Shown: one piece after another, positions 19,901 to 26,166 of the stretch
How the letters are laid out: every line of letters starts with the position of its first letter
Position numbering within the stretch: the stretch's first letter is position 1
Assembly (NCBI GenBank): GCA_900104855.1
Contig: FNSS01000001.1
Location: 248,001 to 312,000, forward strand
Direction of reading: 5' to 3'
Origin: Rhizobiales bacterium GAS188
GTDB taxonomy: Bacteria; Pseudomonadota; Alphaproteobacteria; Rhizobiales; Beijerinckiaceae
Length of the DNA: 64,000 nt
Translations under genes and position numbers: made by a program
The notes under the pieces: model-generated
What the model saw: only the letters and a program-made list of their open reading frames with translations
Database searches by the model: none
What the model was told of the DNA's origin: nothing

Positions 19901-20534
19901 TCGCCTCAATCGAGACCGGCGCCAGCGCTGGGTCACGATGAGTATTCCAATCTGGAAAGGTTTGCCCCATTGCTTTCTGGAGCGGGTCACTGGGTATGTT
20001 GCTATAAGCTGTCGACCCAGTTGGCTGGCCTTCAGCGTTATACTGGATATTTACACCACCCGACATTCCATTGTTTTGATTATAACTAGTTTGACCTCTT
20101 TCTGCCGAACCATCCCTATTCAATTGAAACCAAACATCCTGATTGGCTGGTACTCCATTTGGTACGCCCACCAAGGCCGCTCCGGTTAGAATCTCCGCTC
20201 CAGCCGAAATGCCCGCCATACCCTCGCCGGTGTCTCTATTCAACTGGACCATCGGGCTAATCGGGATCATCGGTATGACCTGGCTTATGGTCTTATCGCC
20301 GTTTGAGTCCAGCGATAGTGTAGTGCCCGTGAAGAACGACGCATCGGCCGAGAAAACGCCACCTGAGGTTGGTCCGAAAAAGTTATACCCCATCGTGCCT
20401 CCCGGGCCTGAGAGTTGAAGGGTCACGCCGCCCCAAGGGGGCGCATAGCTCAAATTGACTGCATTAGGGTTTGACCTAAGAAAAAGCCCAAAAGGAGTAT
20501 CGAAATAGCGGCCGCTTTGATCTGTCACAGTCAT
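10923..20534 (-). CDS. Giant repeat protein, presumed type I secretion substrate
   Basis: A 3203-residue protein encoded just downstream of HlyB/HlyD-type genes. Order: a non-repetitive N-terminus (1-395); a PPSEF-repeat linker (about 400-455); a domain at about 484-640 with LDLTGKGLKV, GDGKQHRTAW and the EF-hand-like DTNHDGKLDAGDA; 33 units of about 56 residues (about 659-2487, typical core NADGSRTETVTDTNADGSLK); about 7 units of 62 residues (about 2490-2945, core YNSANQLTEV, FNPATGQ); a second copy of the domain (about 2950-3110, DGKGLDIRPL, DTNHDGVLDASDA, DVNQDGVVEPGEL); and a C-terminal tail. No GGxGxD RTX nonapeptides are seen. It has no Sec signal, as expected for type I export. Its start codon overlaps the stop of the previous gene (ATGA). 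It is probably a surface or released adhesin-like protein; a toxin cannot be excluded. Confidence 0.85.
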   Translation of the reverse strand: MTVTDQSGRYFDTPFGLFLRSNPNAVNLSYAPPWGGVTLQLSGPGGTMGYNFFGPTSGGVFSADASFFTGTTLSLDSNGDKTISQVIPMIPISPMVQLNRDTGEGMAGISAGAEILTGAALVGVPNGVPANQDVWFQLNRDGSAERGQTSYNQNNGMSGGVNIQYNAEGQPTGSTAYSNIPSDPLQKAMGQTFPDWNTHRDPALAPVSIEASSQSLSANPYDMPGTIVVADPLTGRPTTFTVSDTTGYTGYETGYDSARDHTYTDTNMFAFERAISNGANAILGGAKAAWSWIGSSIITPAEGAALPGSGSGATGAPSLPVSADPFLSTPIGWSSTPQIDNPQATATGALNTAWSPAPIEGMSGLYQIDPTSFASTNFAGSLVTPSTPAPTNLSLPPAPAPSEFTPPSEFTPPSEFTPPSEFAPPSEFTPPSEFAPPSEFTPPSEFTPPSEFTPPVDTGPSPSSGPDWGGWVPDGLGWTDTSEPVILDLTGKGLKVTPLTSSSVTYDMAGDGKQHRTAWAGAGNGVLVLDLAHTGTINQRNQVDFTAWDPTATSDLQALRDVFDTNHDGKLDAGDAHFADFKIMVTNADGTTTLETLAQAGIQSIDLTATGGGQTLADGSAITGTAHYTKTDGSQGLVGDAKFAYEQNGYTINQTKTVNADGSTTLDVKAFNQDGREASETVSTVSADTHHTRLKFDDNGNGIFNRSQTDDLTINADGSSTEVVADFNADGSLKDKTTTAISANQKSKTITLDLDGDGKADQTETIVTQSDGSTTNTVKALNADGSSSRTTVTTTSADGLTKTTQVALTGSGVFNETTADVTVVNADGSRTETVTDTNADGSLKDRTVTATSADSRSKTIQHDTTGAGTFDHSQTSTIVVNADGSIVTTVTDLNADGSLRDKIVTTMSANGLSKTTQTDSIGAGTFNQTATDVTVLNADGSRTETVTDLNANGSLKDTTVTTTSADRKTVSITRDVNGDGHTDQTVTALPQANGTTISTATDLNADGSLKDKSVTTTSADGLSKTTQVDAAGSGTFNLVTSDVVVVNADGSRTETVADTNADGSLRDKTVAATSVDGRSRTTQWDSTGAGKFDHGRTDVTVLNADGSRTETVIDTNADGSLRDKAVTSTSVDRKTVSVQVDSNGDGILDQTVTVVTTAAGSTVTTLSDLNADGSLKDRTVTTITADGLSKTTQSDSAGTGTFDRVKTDVTALNADGSRTETVTDTNADGSLRDRTVSTTSANGLSKTTQWDSTGAGKFDQSRTDVTVLNADGSRTETVTDLTGNGSLKDKIVTTISANGLSTTTQRDTSGAGSFDQSQTDVTVLNADGSRVETVTDRNADGSWKDQIVTNTSADKKTVSIHSFDSYGNLARSESIVTADDGSTATTIVHYNADTDGTLRDMSVATTSANGLSTTIQRDTTGLGPFDQSRSDVVVLNADGSRTETVTDTNTDGSLKDKSITNTSATGLSKTTQWDNAGAGKFDHAQTDVTVLNADGSRTETVADTNTDGSLRDKTIATTSADQKTRAIQRDLNGDGKIDQTESVAITAAGSTVTTLTDLNADGSLKDKTVTTTSANGLSTAIQSDSAGTGTFDQVRTDATVLNADGSRIETVSDTNADGSLKDKSVTTTNANGLSKTTQWDSTGAGKFDHSLTDVTVLNADGSRTETVSDLNADGSLRDKVVTATSANGLSKTTQADTTGAGIFDRTKTDIVVLNADGSRTETVSDLNADGTLKDRTVTSVSADQKTRSVQRDLNGSGKINQTETITIPADGSTVRTVSDLNADGSLKDKRVITVYASGLSKTTQCDTTGTGTFDHVQTDVMVLNTDGSRTETVSDLNANGSLRDQTVTTVSANGLSTTIQWDTKGAGKFDHSWTDVTVLNADGSRTEAVTDLNADGSLKRKSVTMTSADRKTVSINRDLNGDGKTDQTVTTLPQANGSSVTTASDLNTDGSLKDRTVTTTSANGLSTTTQWDTKGAGTFDHSRTDVTMLNADGSRTETVVDLNADGSLKDKTVVTTSASGLSKTTKWDSTGTGTFDHSRTDVTVLNADGSRTETVSDLNGDGSLKDRTVTTTGANGLSKTTRWDTKGSGTFDQTETDVVIVNANGSRTETETALNGDGSLKSKATITTSADGLKTTTQSDPAGTGTFSRTKIDTVVNNADGSAVTTVADYNADSDGTLRDLSITTKSADGLTTTIRRDATGAGFVDQTQVIVTSVDGSTTTTITDLDAAGATKDRTISRVSADGLTTTTQWDYNGDGQIEQTRSDITTLNADGSKIETVTDTSKNGTLIRKSVTTVSSDGRGKNLQEDTAGSGINDHTQVTVAQADGSSVMTDTHRNADGSLKDKTVTTTSANGLTKTVQKDTKGTGVFDHTEVSQINIDGSMVTNTTDLNADGSLKDRSTAIVSPDGLTKTVRADTTGAGVINQTETDITRIDGSKVATVTDLNVDGSLKDKIVTTTSADGLSKTIQTDSKGTGTFDRTQTDVVAVNVSGSRTDKVTDFNASGQATQATYYNSSGGEIEFDTLDPSTGRVTNVYTVNPATKLPTQQNLYNSANQLTEVILYNASGQATQATFYNGSGGETEIEYFNPANGQHTSVYIVDPTTNKATQEQLYNSANQLTEVINFNASSQATSAIYYNGSGGETQISYFNPATGQTTYLYTMNPATNLPTQEYFYNSSNQLTEINNFNASGQAIQAYFYNSSGAEIQVDYLNPATGQTIYRYFVNPATNTPTQEYIYNSSNQLTEVINFNASSQATSAIYYNGSGGETAVDYFNPATGQITSAYTINPATNQPVEGDFYNSANQRTEAVLYNASGQVNEAIFFDSSGRQAQIQYLDPSTGQATSIVTYNPATGQPTEDDLYNSANQRTEADFYNTSGQTTEKIHFNGSGGETGIDYLNPSNGLLTLRYKMNPATNLAWNEYVYNSSGVCTVMYYCDANGNPETNAPYGCANGYDPIVLALDGKGLDIRPLGTSPATFDWKGDGNRERTAWVGPGNGLLMLDLGSSGQTSGSGGTDQTGLLDFTKLVPGATNDLEALQKGFDTNHDGVLDASDASWKDFRVWQDVNQDGVVEPGELKTLDQLGITSINLKGSSAGAIRYADGSQVVATSTFTWANGQQGELGDATLMSYAGAPATSITSAQALPSGLNAALLDSSQFAAATSAAQLIQAMSSFDGETGANIAEDHPTYLPPQQPSLGVDARRLHA
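11740..13040 (-). repeat. Second array: about 7 units of 186 bp
   Basis: Each unit encodes about 62 residues with the order YNSANQLTEV, FNASGQAT, FYNGSGGET, FNPATGQ, NPATN-PTQE. The pattern recalls YD/RHS-type repeats in its Y/N/G richness but lacks the exact RHS motif. The last unit is degenerate (YNSSGVCTVMYY). Confidence 0.8.
13074..18560 (-). repeat. 33 tandem units of about 168 bp inside the giant gene
   Basis: By eye the segment divides into 33 units encoding 53-57 residues each, most beginning NADGS and containing NADGSLKD about 14 residues later. Units average about 166 bp. They are diverged, not identical, so the array is old or diversified after expansion. Special units with DxNGDGxxDQT recur at a regular spacing. 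Confidence 0.85.
19171..19332 (-). repeat. Nine 18-bp tandem repeats encoding (T/A)PPSEF
   Basis: Nine 18-bp units, near identical on the DNA level, encode a proline-rich hexapeptide linker between the N-terminal part and the first EF-hand domain of the giant protein. The high DNA identity suggests recent expansion and likely length variation between strains. Confidence 0.92.
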
Positions 20535-21238
20535 GCTCCTGGGAGACGAGTTTCACAAGCTTTCTTGACATCGTCGAAGACCGAGGCGATCTCCTCTCGT
20601 GAGCGCTTTCCGCGCCAGCGGGCCTCATACAAGATGCACAAACTTAAGTCCGCGGACGGGCCATCATTCGGCTTGTCAATACCGAATGCATTGTATAGAG
20701 CGCCGCACATGCATTTGTCAGTTAGGTCTGCAGATATAATAAACGCTGTTATATTGTCGGAGTTGCCATCAATAGACGTGCTTGCTTCGCAATCTGATTT
20801 TGACCTAAGGTTTTGAAGCAAATATATAGTTTTATCTGGAATACCGATTTTGCGAAACCGATCAGGATCGTTCGCTAGCAAAGTCATTACCGTCTTGTCT
20901 TTTATGATAAAGATTCCCACAGGCTCTGTTGAGCCTTTGATTGGCACAACAGTTAGTCCTGAAACTTCCGCAAGATGTGAAATAATTTCATCTTCTGCGC
21001 GCTGTTTGGCAAAATCCAATGTCCCGATCGTTTCATACGAGAACTTCTGTAGTGCAAACGAGGAGGCAATCTCATCGTTGCCCCTCTTCAACCAAATGAA
21101 GTGGGCTAAATAATCATTCATGGAATAATTGCTGGAAGCTTCGTCAGGTCGCGCAAATGTCGGATCGGATGGAAGGCATAGGAGCAGCGATAATTGTACA
21201 GCCACGCAGAAAACGAACAAAATAAATCTGTATCCCAT
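20531..21238 (-). CDS. Exported DUF2927-like small protein, copy 2
   Basis: A 235-residue protein starting at the ATG at 21238, which gives a clean signal peptide (MGYRFILFVFCVAVQLSLL). The mature part has an AHFIWLKRG segment, LAEVSGLTVVPIKGSTEPV, an IISADLTDKCMCGALYNAFG stretch and the C-terminus ending EEIASVFDDVKKACETRLPGA. The overall order resembles the DUF2927 family, an exported family of unknown function; this assignment is tentative. It is paralogous to the gene at 21722-22417. Its stop overlaps the giant gene's start by 4 nt, implying translational coupling. Base composition is visibly more AT-rich than its neighbours. Confidence 0.75.
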   Translation of the reverse strand: MGYRFILFVFCVAVQLSLLLCLPSDPTFARPDEASSNYSMNDYLAHFIWLKRGNDEIASSFALQKFSYETIGTLDFAKQRAEDEIISHLAEVSGLTVVPIKGSTEPVGIFIIKDKTVMTLLANDPDRFRKIGIPDKTIYLLQNLRSKSDCEASTSIDGNSDNITAFIISADLTDKCMCGALYNAFGIDKPNDGPSADLSLCILYEARWRGKRSREEIASVFDDVKKACETRLPGA

Positions 21239-21509
21239 GCTCACGATCAATTCGCCACCCCAAAGCCGCGCACTTGTGGCCTCCCTCGAAGTTCGTTGAG
21301 ACGTCGCGCCGCTACAAGGGGCCAGTGATGATCCCCATGCTTGGCGGCAAGCTCGGTCAACCAAGTGTGATGAGTGCCAACATCGGCTTTCTCAACTCTG
21401 GCCGCTGTATTGTTTATCTGAGTCGCAGCACAGCGCTCGTTCGAACCGACGCCACTCCCATCTCCATGCACCTCCGACGTCGACGAAGTCGACGCTTTCA
21501 CTGATTGCC
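21239..21509 (-). other. Duplicated intergenic relic with broken small frame
   Basis: This spacer shares, near its gene-proximal end, a run of close similarity with the spacer at 22418-22632 (both contain CTCAACGAACTTCGAGGGAG). A frame starting at 21513 overlaps the preceding stop as ATGA and ends with RRLNELRGR, matching CLNELRGR in the other spacer, but single-base indels shift the frame between copies. I read it as the remains of a duplicated segment, not an active gene. Confidence 0.5.
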
Positions 21510-21725
21510 TCATCTCTCCCTCCCCGCCTCTTGGACACTACGCAGCACGGGATCGAGCGGGAAGCCGATGACGCGGCGTTGGCCTGTTTTGATATCGGCC
21601 TGGACCGCCACGCCGTCGTCGGGCACAATCGTCATGAGAGTGTCGGCCACGGTCACCACGCCGCCGGCCGTGTGGGTCTTGAGCTCCCGCGCCGAAATAA
21701 CGTCCATTGGATCTGCCACGCTCAT
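21510..21725 (-). pseudogene. Chimeric hlyD fragment (71 codons)
   Basis: The short frame starts MSVADPMDVISARE, which has no hlyD counterpart and sits where the giant gene starts in the paralogous copy (MTVTDQ). It then continues as the adaptor's ELKTHTAGGVVTVADTLM and MTIVPDD, skips about 90 residues, and resumes with the adaptor's C-terminal VQADIKTGQRRVIGF and ends EAGRER. Start and preceding stop overlap as ATGA. It is a recombination scar between a second substrate-gene start and the adaptor gene, most likely non-functional. Confidence 0.85.
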
Positions 21726-22417
21726 GCTCCTGGGAGACGAGTTTCACAAGCTTTCTTGACATCGTCGAAGACCGAGGCGATCTCCTCTCGGGTGCGTTTC
21801 CCGCGCCAACGAGCCTCATACAAAATGCATAGACTCAATTCAGCGGGCGGTCCATTATTTGGATTGATTATACCGAAGGCGTTATATATAATATTGTACA
21901 AGCATTTATCAGATTTGTCTGCAGACAGAATAAATGTAATCTCTATATCTTGATCGTTATTGACATGACCTACTCCTTTGCAAATCATTCCCGCATCCAT
22001 GTTTCGCAATGACGTCACAATTTGATCTGGGATGCCAACCTTGTAGAGCCTATCCGGGTTATTATTGAGTATAGTCATAATGCTGCTATCTTTTACAATA
22101 AAAACCTTAATTGGATCTTTAGATTCTTTGACCTGCATGGCAGATAGACCAGATATCTTGGCAAGGTGGGGGATAAAATCACCTTCCACTCCAGGTTTGG
22201 CAAACTCCAACGTTCCGATCGTTTTATAGGAGAAATTCTGTTGCGGAAGCGAGGAAGCAATCTCCATGTTGTTGCTCTTCTGCCACTCGAAATGAGCGAA
22301 GTAGTCATTCATCGTAAATTTGTCGAGCGTCTCATTTGCTCGCGCAAACGTCGGATCGAGGAGAATGAATATTTGTACAGCTACGCCGATGACGAGGGGA
22401 ATAAATCGGTACGCCAT
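21722..22417 (-). CDS. Exported DUF2927-like small protein, copy 1
   Basis: A 231-residue paralogue of the protein encoded at 20531-21238. The ATG at 22417 opens a signal peptide (MAYRFIPLVIGVAVQIFILL). The two proteins share the MNDY-AHF segment, YNAFGI near residue 190 and a nearly identical last 40 residues ending ACETRLPGA, while the middle has diverged strongly. AT-rich codon use sets it apart from the exporter genes. Being placed between adaptor and substrate genes, it may be a periplasmic helper of export or an immunity/processing factor; sequence alone does not decide. Confidence 0.75.
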   Translation of the reverse strand: MAYRFIPLVIGVAVQIFILLDPTFARANETLDKFTMNDYFAHFEWQKSNNMEIASSLPQQNFSYKTIGTLEFAKPGVEGDFIPHLAKISGLSAMQVKESKDPIKVFIVKDSSIMTILNNNPDRLYKVGIPDQIVTSLRNMDAGMICKGVGHVNNDQDIEITFILSADKSDKCLYNIIYNAFGIINPNNGPPAELSLCILYEARWRGKRTREEIASVFDDVKKACETRLPGA

Positions 22418-22632
22418 GCTCGCGATCAGTTCTGCCACACTGCTGCGCACTTATAGCCTCCCTCGAAGTTCGTTGAGACATTGCGCTCGCCACAAAGGCC
22501 CAGTGATCATGGCGCGGCCAACCAAATTCCGACGCCCCACGCTTTCAACTGCCAGCGCGGCTGCCCCAAATTGCGCCGTGCTTGGCATACTTGCACCCTG
22601 CGGGCAATGCCAATATTCATCATGGGCGCCTC
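22418..22632 (-). other. Spacer after hlyD-like gene, paralogous to 21239-21509
   Basis: This is the counterpart of the other relic spacer. A 61-codon frame begins with ATGA overlap at the adaptor stop (22636) and ends LNELRGRL just before the start of the next gene. It has no recognisable family and is not conserved in frame in the duplicate, so I do not call it a gene. Confidence 0.4.
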
Positions 22633-24036
22633 TCATCTCTCTCTCCCCGCTTCTTGCGCGCTACGCATTATGGGATCGAGCAGGAAGCCGATGACGCGGC
22701 GTTGGCCTGTCCTGATGTCGGCCTGGACCGCCATGCCGGGCATCAGGCGGACAGTGGCGTCTTCCACGGCGAGCGATTGCCGCTCGAGGGCGATCAGGAC
22801 GCGATAGCCGCTTGATTGCTGCTTGTCGTCCTTGCTGCTTGTCTTGCTGGAGCTACTGCCGTTCCTGTTGGCTTCCGACGCACTGGCGTCGCGCGCGATT
22901 GAGCGCACCATACCATGCGCGGTGCCGTAGCGGGTGAAGGGATACGCGTCGAGCTTGATCTCCGCGTCCTGACCCTCACGCAGAAAACCCATGTCCTGAT
23001 GCTCGATCGTGGCTTCGACCTCGAGGGTCGCGTCGTCGGGCACAATGGTCATGAGGGTATCGGCCACGGTCACGACGCCGCCGGCGGTGTGGGTCTTGAG
23101 CTCCTGCACCGCGCCCGCGACCGGGGCGAGGAGGTGGCGCAGCGCCTCCCGCTGCCGCTCCTTGCGCAAGGTCTGGTCGACCACCGCCACCTTCTGCAAG
23201 GCCTTGACACGCTGGTCCGCCGCCTTGCCCAGGAACTGCGCATCGCTCTCCACAATTTTGTGCTCGAGCCCATGGATGTCGGCCTCCAAGGCGCGGCGCT
23301 GCTCGGGGATCGATTTCTGCTCGGACTTGCGGTCGATCATGTCGTATTGGGCCTGCAGCACATTGAGCTTCGAGGTATTGCCCCTGGCGAACAGCTCTTT
23401 CTGCGTAGAGTAGCGGTCGATGGCCAAGGGCACCATCTCGGCATTCTTGGCTGCATCATTCTCCTTCGCGGCGAGCGTGGCACGCTTGTCGGCGATTTCG
23501 GCCTTGACGCTCTCGATTTGGGCCGCGTGCTCCTTGAGCTGCAACGCAACCTGAACCTGCGTGGCGGCGGCGAGGGCGGCATCGACCTCGGGCGGCACGG
23601 AGAAGCTGGCGCCTTCATCCTGCGCCAGGATCACACGAGCAGCCTCGGCGTCGAGGAGCGCCTGGGCGCGTTCGGTCCGCGAACTTTCGAGGTCGGCCGC
23701 GGGCTCGGTCGGATCGAGGTCGATGAGCACCTGTCCGCCGGTCACGTGCTCGCCCTCGGCCACATGGATGGCGCGGACCACGCTCGTCTCCAAGGGCTGA
23801 ACCAGCTTGACGCGACCGACCGGGACGAGCTTGCCGGGAGCCGAAGCCGTGATGTCGATCTTGCCGAGGCTTGCCCAGGCTACGGCCACACCGACCAACG
23901 TCACCAAGGTCCAGGACGTCCAGCGATGCGCCGGTGAGGGCGGAGTTTCCAATATCTCCAGCGCTGCCGGCAGGAACTCGCGTTCCTGGCGCGTCAACGC
24001 AGCCCCTCGGTCCGGTAGGTGGACGACCTTGCCCAT
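22633..24036 (-). CDS. Type I secretion periplasmic adaptor (HlyD family)
   Basis: A 467-residue membrane fusion protein. After a short cytoplasmic N-terminus there is one membrane segment (about 40-58, WTLVTLVGVAVAWASLG), then the typical lipoyl half-motif around ASAPGKLVPVGRVKLVQP, a long coiled coil (about 120-290) and the closing half with ELKTHTAGGVVTVADTL and the AHGMVRSI barrel region. The C-terminus carries GMAVQADIRTGQRRVIGF. It links the inner-membrane exporter to an outer-membrane TolC-type channel, which is not encoded in this window. It begins 3 bp after the exporter gene, so the two form an operon. Confidence 0.93.
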   Translation of the reverse strand: MGKVVHLPDRGAALTRQEREFLPAALEILETPPSPAHRWTSWTLVTLVGVAVAWASLGKIDITASAPGKLVPVGRVKLVQPLETSVVRAIHVAEGEHVTGGQVLIDLDPTEPAADLESSRTERAQALLDAEAARVILAQDEGASFSVPPEVDAALAAATQVQVALQLKEHAAQIESVKAEIADKRATLAAKENDAAKNAEMVPLAIDRYSTQKELFARGNTSKLNVLQAQYDMIDRKSEQKSIPEQRRALEADIHGLEHKIVESDAQFLGKAADQRVKALQKVAVVDQTLRKERQREALRHLLAPVAGAVQELKTHTAGGVVTVADTLMTIVPDDATLEVEATIEHQDMGFLREGQDAEIKLDAYPFTRYGTAHGMVRSIARDASASEANRNGSSSSKTSSKDDKQQSSGYRVLIALERQSLAVEDATVRLMPGMAVQADIRTGQRRVIGFLLDPIMRSAQEAGRER

Positions 24037-24039
24037 CCC

Positions 24040-26166
24040 CTACCCTCCCGCACCGGCTACGAGTCGGGCGTAGAGCCCATTCGCGCTGACGAGCTCGCGA
24101 TGTCCTCCCTCTTCGGCGATGCGGCCCTTCTCCATGACCAGAATGCGGTCGGCCTGGCGAACGGTCGACAGACGGTGTGCCACGATGAGCACCGTGCGGC
24201 CGCGGCAGATCGCCCGCATATTCGCCTGAATGGCGCGCTCGCTCTCATAGTCGAGCGCCGAGGTCGCCTCGTCGAAGATCAGGATGCGGGGATTGGTGAC
24301 GAGCGCGCGGGCGATGGCGATGCGCTGACGCTGACCGCCGGAGAGGTTGGAGCCGCGTTCCTCGAGCACGGTGTCGTAGCCGTGCGGCAGCTCGAGGATG
24401 AACTCGTGTGCGCCGGCAAGCTCGGCCGCCTCGATCACCCGCTCCAGCGGCAGAGCCGGATTGGCCAGCGCAACGTTCTCGCGCACCGTGCGGTTGAACA
24501 GCACATTCTCCTGCAACACCACGCCCACCTGGCGCCGCAACCAGGCTGGGTCCATGAGAGCGAGATCGATGCCATCAACCTTGACCTTGCCGCTCTCCGG
24601 CACATAAAGGCGCTGGATGAGCCTTGTAAGCGTCGACTTGCCGGAGCCCGAACGCCCGACGACACCGATCACCTCGCCGGCGCGGATGGCAAGGTCGACC
24701 CCGCGCAAGATTTGCGGGCCACCCGGAGAATAGCGAAACGTGACGTCCTCGAAGCGAATGTCACCGCGGATCTCGGGCAGATCCTGGCGCGTGCTGGTGT
24801 TGGCGATCTCCGTCGGTGTATTGAGAATGTCGCCCAGCCGCGCGATCGAGAGCCGGAACTGCTGAAAATCCTGCCAGAGCTGCGCCAGCCGCAGGATCGG
24901 CTGGTTGACCTGGCCCGCCAGCATGTTGAAGGCCACGAGCGCACCGATCGTCATCTCGCCGCCCATGACCGCTTGTGCCCCAAACCAGAGCACGATGGCG
25001 GTCGTGACTTTGCTGACGAACTGGATCATCTGCGAGCCGGCAGCGCCAAGCGAGACCACGCGGAATGAGGCGCTGATATACGCGGCCAGCTGCTCCTCGA
25101 AGCGCCGTCTGGCTTGCGGCTCGACGGCCATGGCCTTCAAGGTCTCGACGCCCGCGAGGCTCTCGACCAGATAGGATTGCTGGGCTGCGCCCCGCCGGAA
25201 TTTCTCGTCGACCCGCGCCCGGATCATCGGGGTCAGCACCAGGCTGATGCCGACATAGAGCGGGAGGCCGAGCGCCACGATTAAGGTGAGCGGCGGGCTA
25301 TACCAGAGCATCACCGCGATGAAGACCACTGAGAAGAACAAGTCGACCGTCAAGGTCAGGGCCGAGCTCGTCAAGAATTGGCGGATGTTCTCGAGCTCGC
25401 GCACGCGGGCCACGGTCTGGCCCGTGGGACGCGCTCCGAAATACCCGACCGGCAAATGCAAGAGGTGCCGGAAGACGCGGGCGCCGAGCACAGCGTCAAC
25501 CCGGCTCGTGGTGTGCGACAGAACGAATGTGCGCAGATAACCGAGAAGCGTCTCGAACGCCGTCACCGTCAAAAGGCCGAGCACCAGCACGTCGAGTGTA
25601 GTCAGGCCCTTGTGCACCAGCACCTTGTCGACCACCACCTGGAAGAACAGCGGCGAGACAAGGCCGAGGAGCTGGATGATGAAGGAGACAACGAGAACCT
25701 CGCCGAACAGCGCCTTGAAGCGCGACGCCGCAGGCAGGAACCACTTCAAGCCGAACTTGGCCTCCTCGAGCCCGAGCCCTGGGCGAAGGGCAACCAGGAT
25801 CAGCTGGCCCGACCAGCGCTCGGCAAGCTCAGCAAGGCTCCAAATGGCCGGCGCGCAGCCCATCTCTTGGATAAGGACGCGCTGATCCTTTGCTTGGGAA
25901 ATAACGAAGAATGTGCCGTCGACCTTGCGGGCAACGGCCGGAAGCGGCGTGCGCCCGAGCCGCTCGGGGCTCGACCTCAAGGATCGGGCCTTGAACCCCG
26001 AAGCACGCGCTGCCAGCACCAGCTCGCCCACATCCAGGAAAGCGCCCGGTCGGCCGTGCTCATGCGCGGCGCGACGAATGTCAAAGGAGCGCTGGTGGAT
26101 GGCAGCGAGCACCGATAGCGCGAATAAGCCAGTATCCGCCTCGGTCATCGATATCGGAATGGTCAC
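24040..26166 (-). CDS. Type I secretion ABC exporter (HlyB/PrtD-like) with C39-like domain
   Basis: A 708-residue fused permease-ATPase. Residues about 8-130 form a peptidase-C39-like domain that has lost its catalytic cysteine (DTGLFALSVLA where peptidases have DCG), as in HlyB, so it probably docks substrate without cleaving it. Membrane segments lie at about 155-420. The ATPase has Walker A GRSGSGKST, signature LSGGQRQR, Walker B ILIFDEATSALD and the AHR switch. The frame opens with GTG at 26166; an ATG at 26148 is the alternative. It is first in the secretion operon. Confidence 0.93.
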   Translation of the reverse strand: MTIPISMTEADTGLFALSVLAAIHQRSFDIRRAAHEHGRPGAFLDVGELVLAARASGFKARSLRSSPERLGRTPLPAVARKVDGTFFVISQAKDQRVLIQEMGCAPAIWSLAELAERWSGQLILVALRPGLGLEEAKFGLKWFLPAASRFKALFGEVLVVSFIIQLLGLVSPLFFQVVVDKVLVHKGLTTLDVLVLGLLTVTAFETLLGYLRTFVLSHTTSRVDAVLGARVFRHLLHLPVGYFGARPTGQTVARVRELENIRQFLTSSALTLTVDLFFSVVFIAVMLWYSPPLTLIVALGLPLYVGISLVLTPMIRARVDEKFRRGAAQQSYLVESLAGVETLKAMAVEPQARRRFEEQLAAYISASFRVVSLGAAGSQMIQFVSKVTTAIVLWFGAQAVMGGEMTIGALVAFNMLAGQVNQPILRLAQLWQDFQQFRLSIARLGDILNTPTEIANTSTRQDLPEIRGDIRFEDVTFRYSPGGPQILRGVDLAIRAGEVIGVVGRSGSGKSTLTRLIQRLYVPESGKVKVDGIDLALMDPAWLRRQVGVVLQENVLFNRTVRENVALANPALPLERVIEAAELAGAHEFILELPHGYDTVLEERGSNLSGGQRQRIAIARALVTNPRILIFDEATSALDYESERAIQANMRAICRGRTVLIVAHRLSTVRQADRILVMEKGRIAEEGGHRELVSANGLYARLVAGAGG

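Noticed and set aside
10923-20534. Classical RTX toxin or RHS/Tc toxin
   Set aside because: No GGxGxD nonapeptides, no RHS core or self-cleaving hyperconserved domain, and no toxic C-terminal domain recognised.
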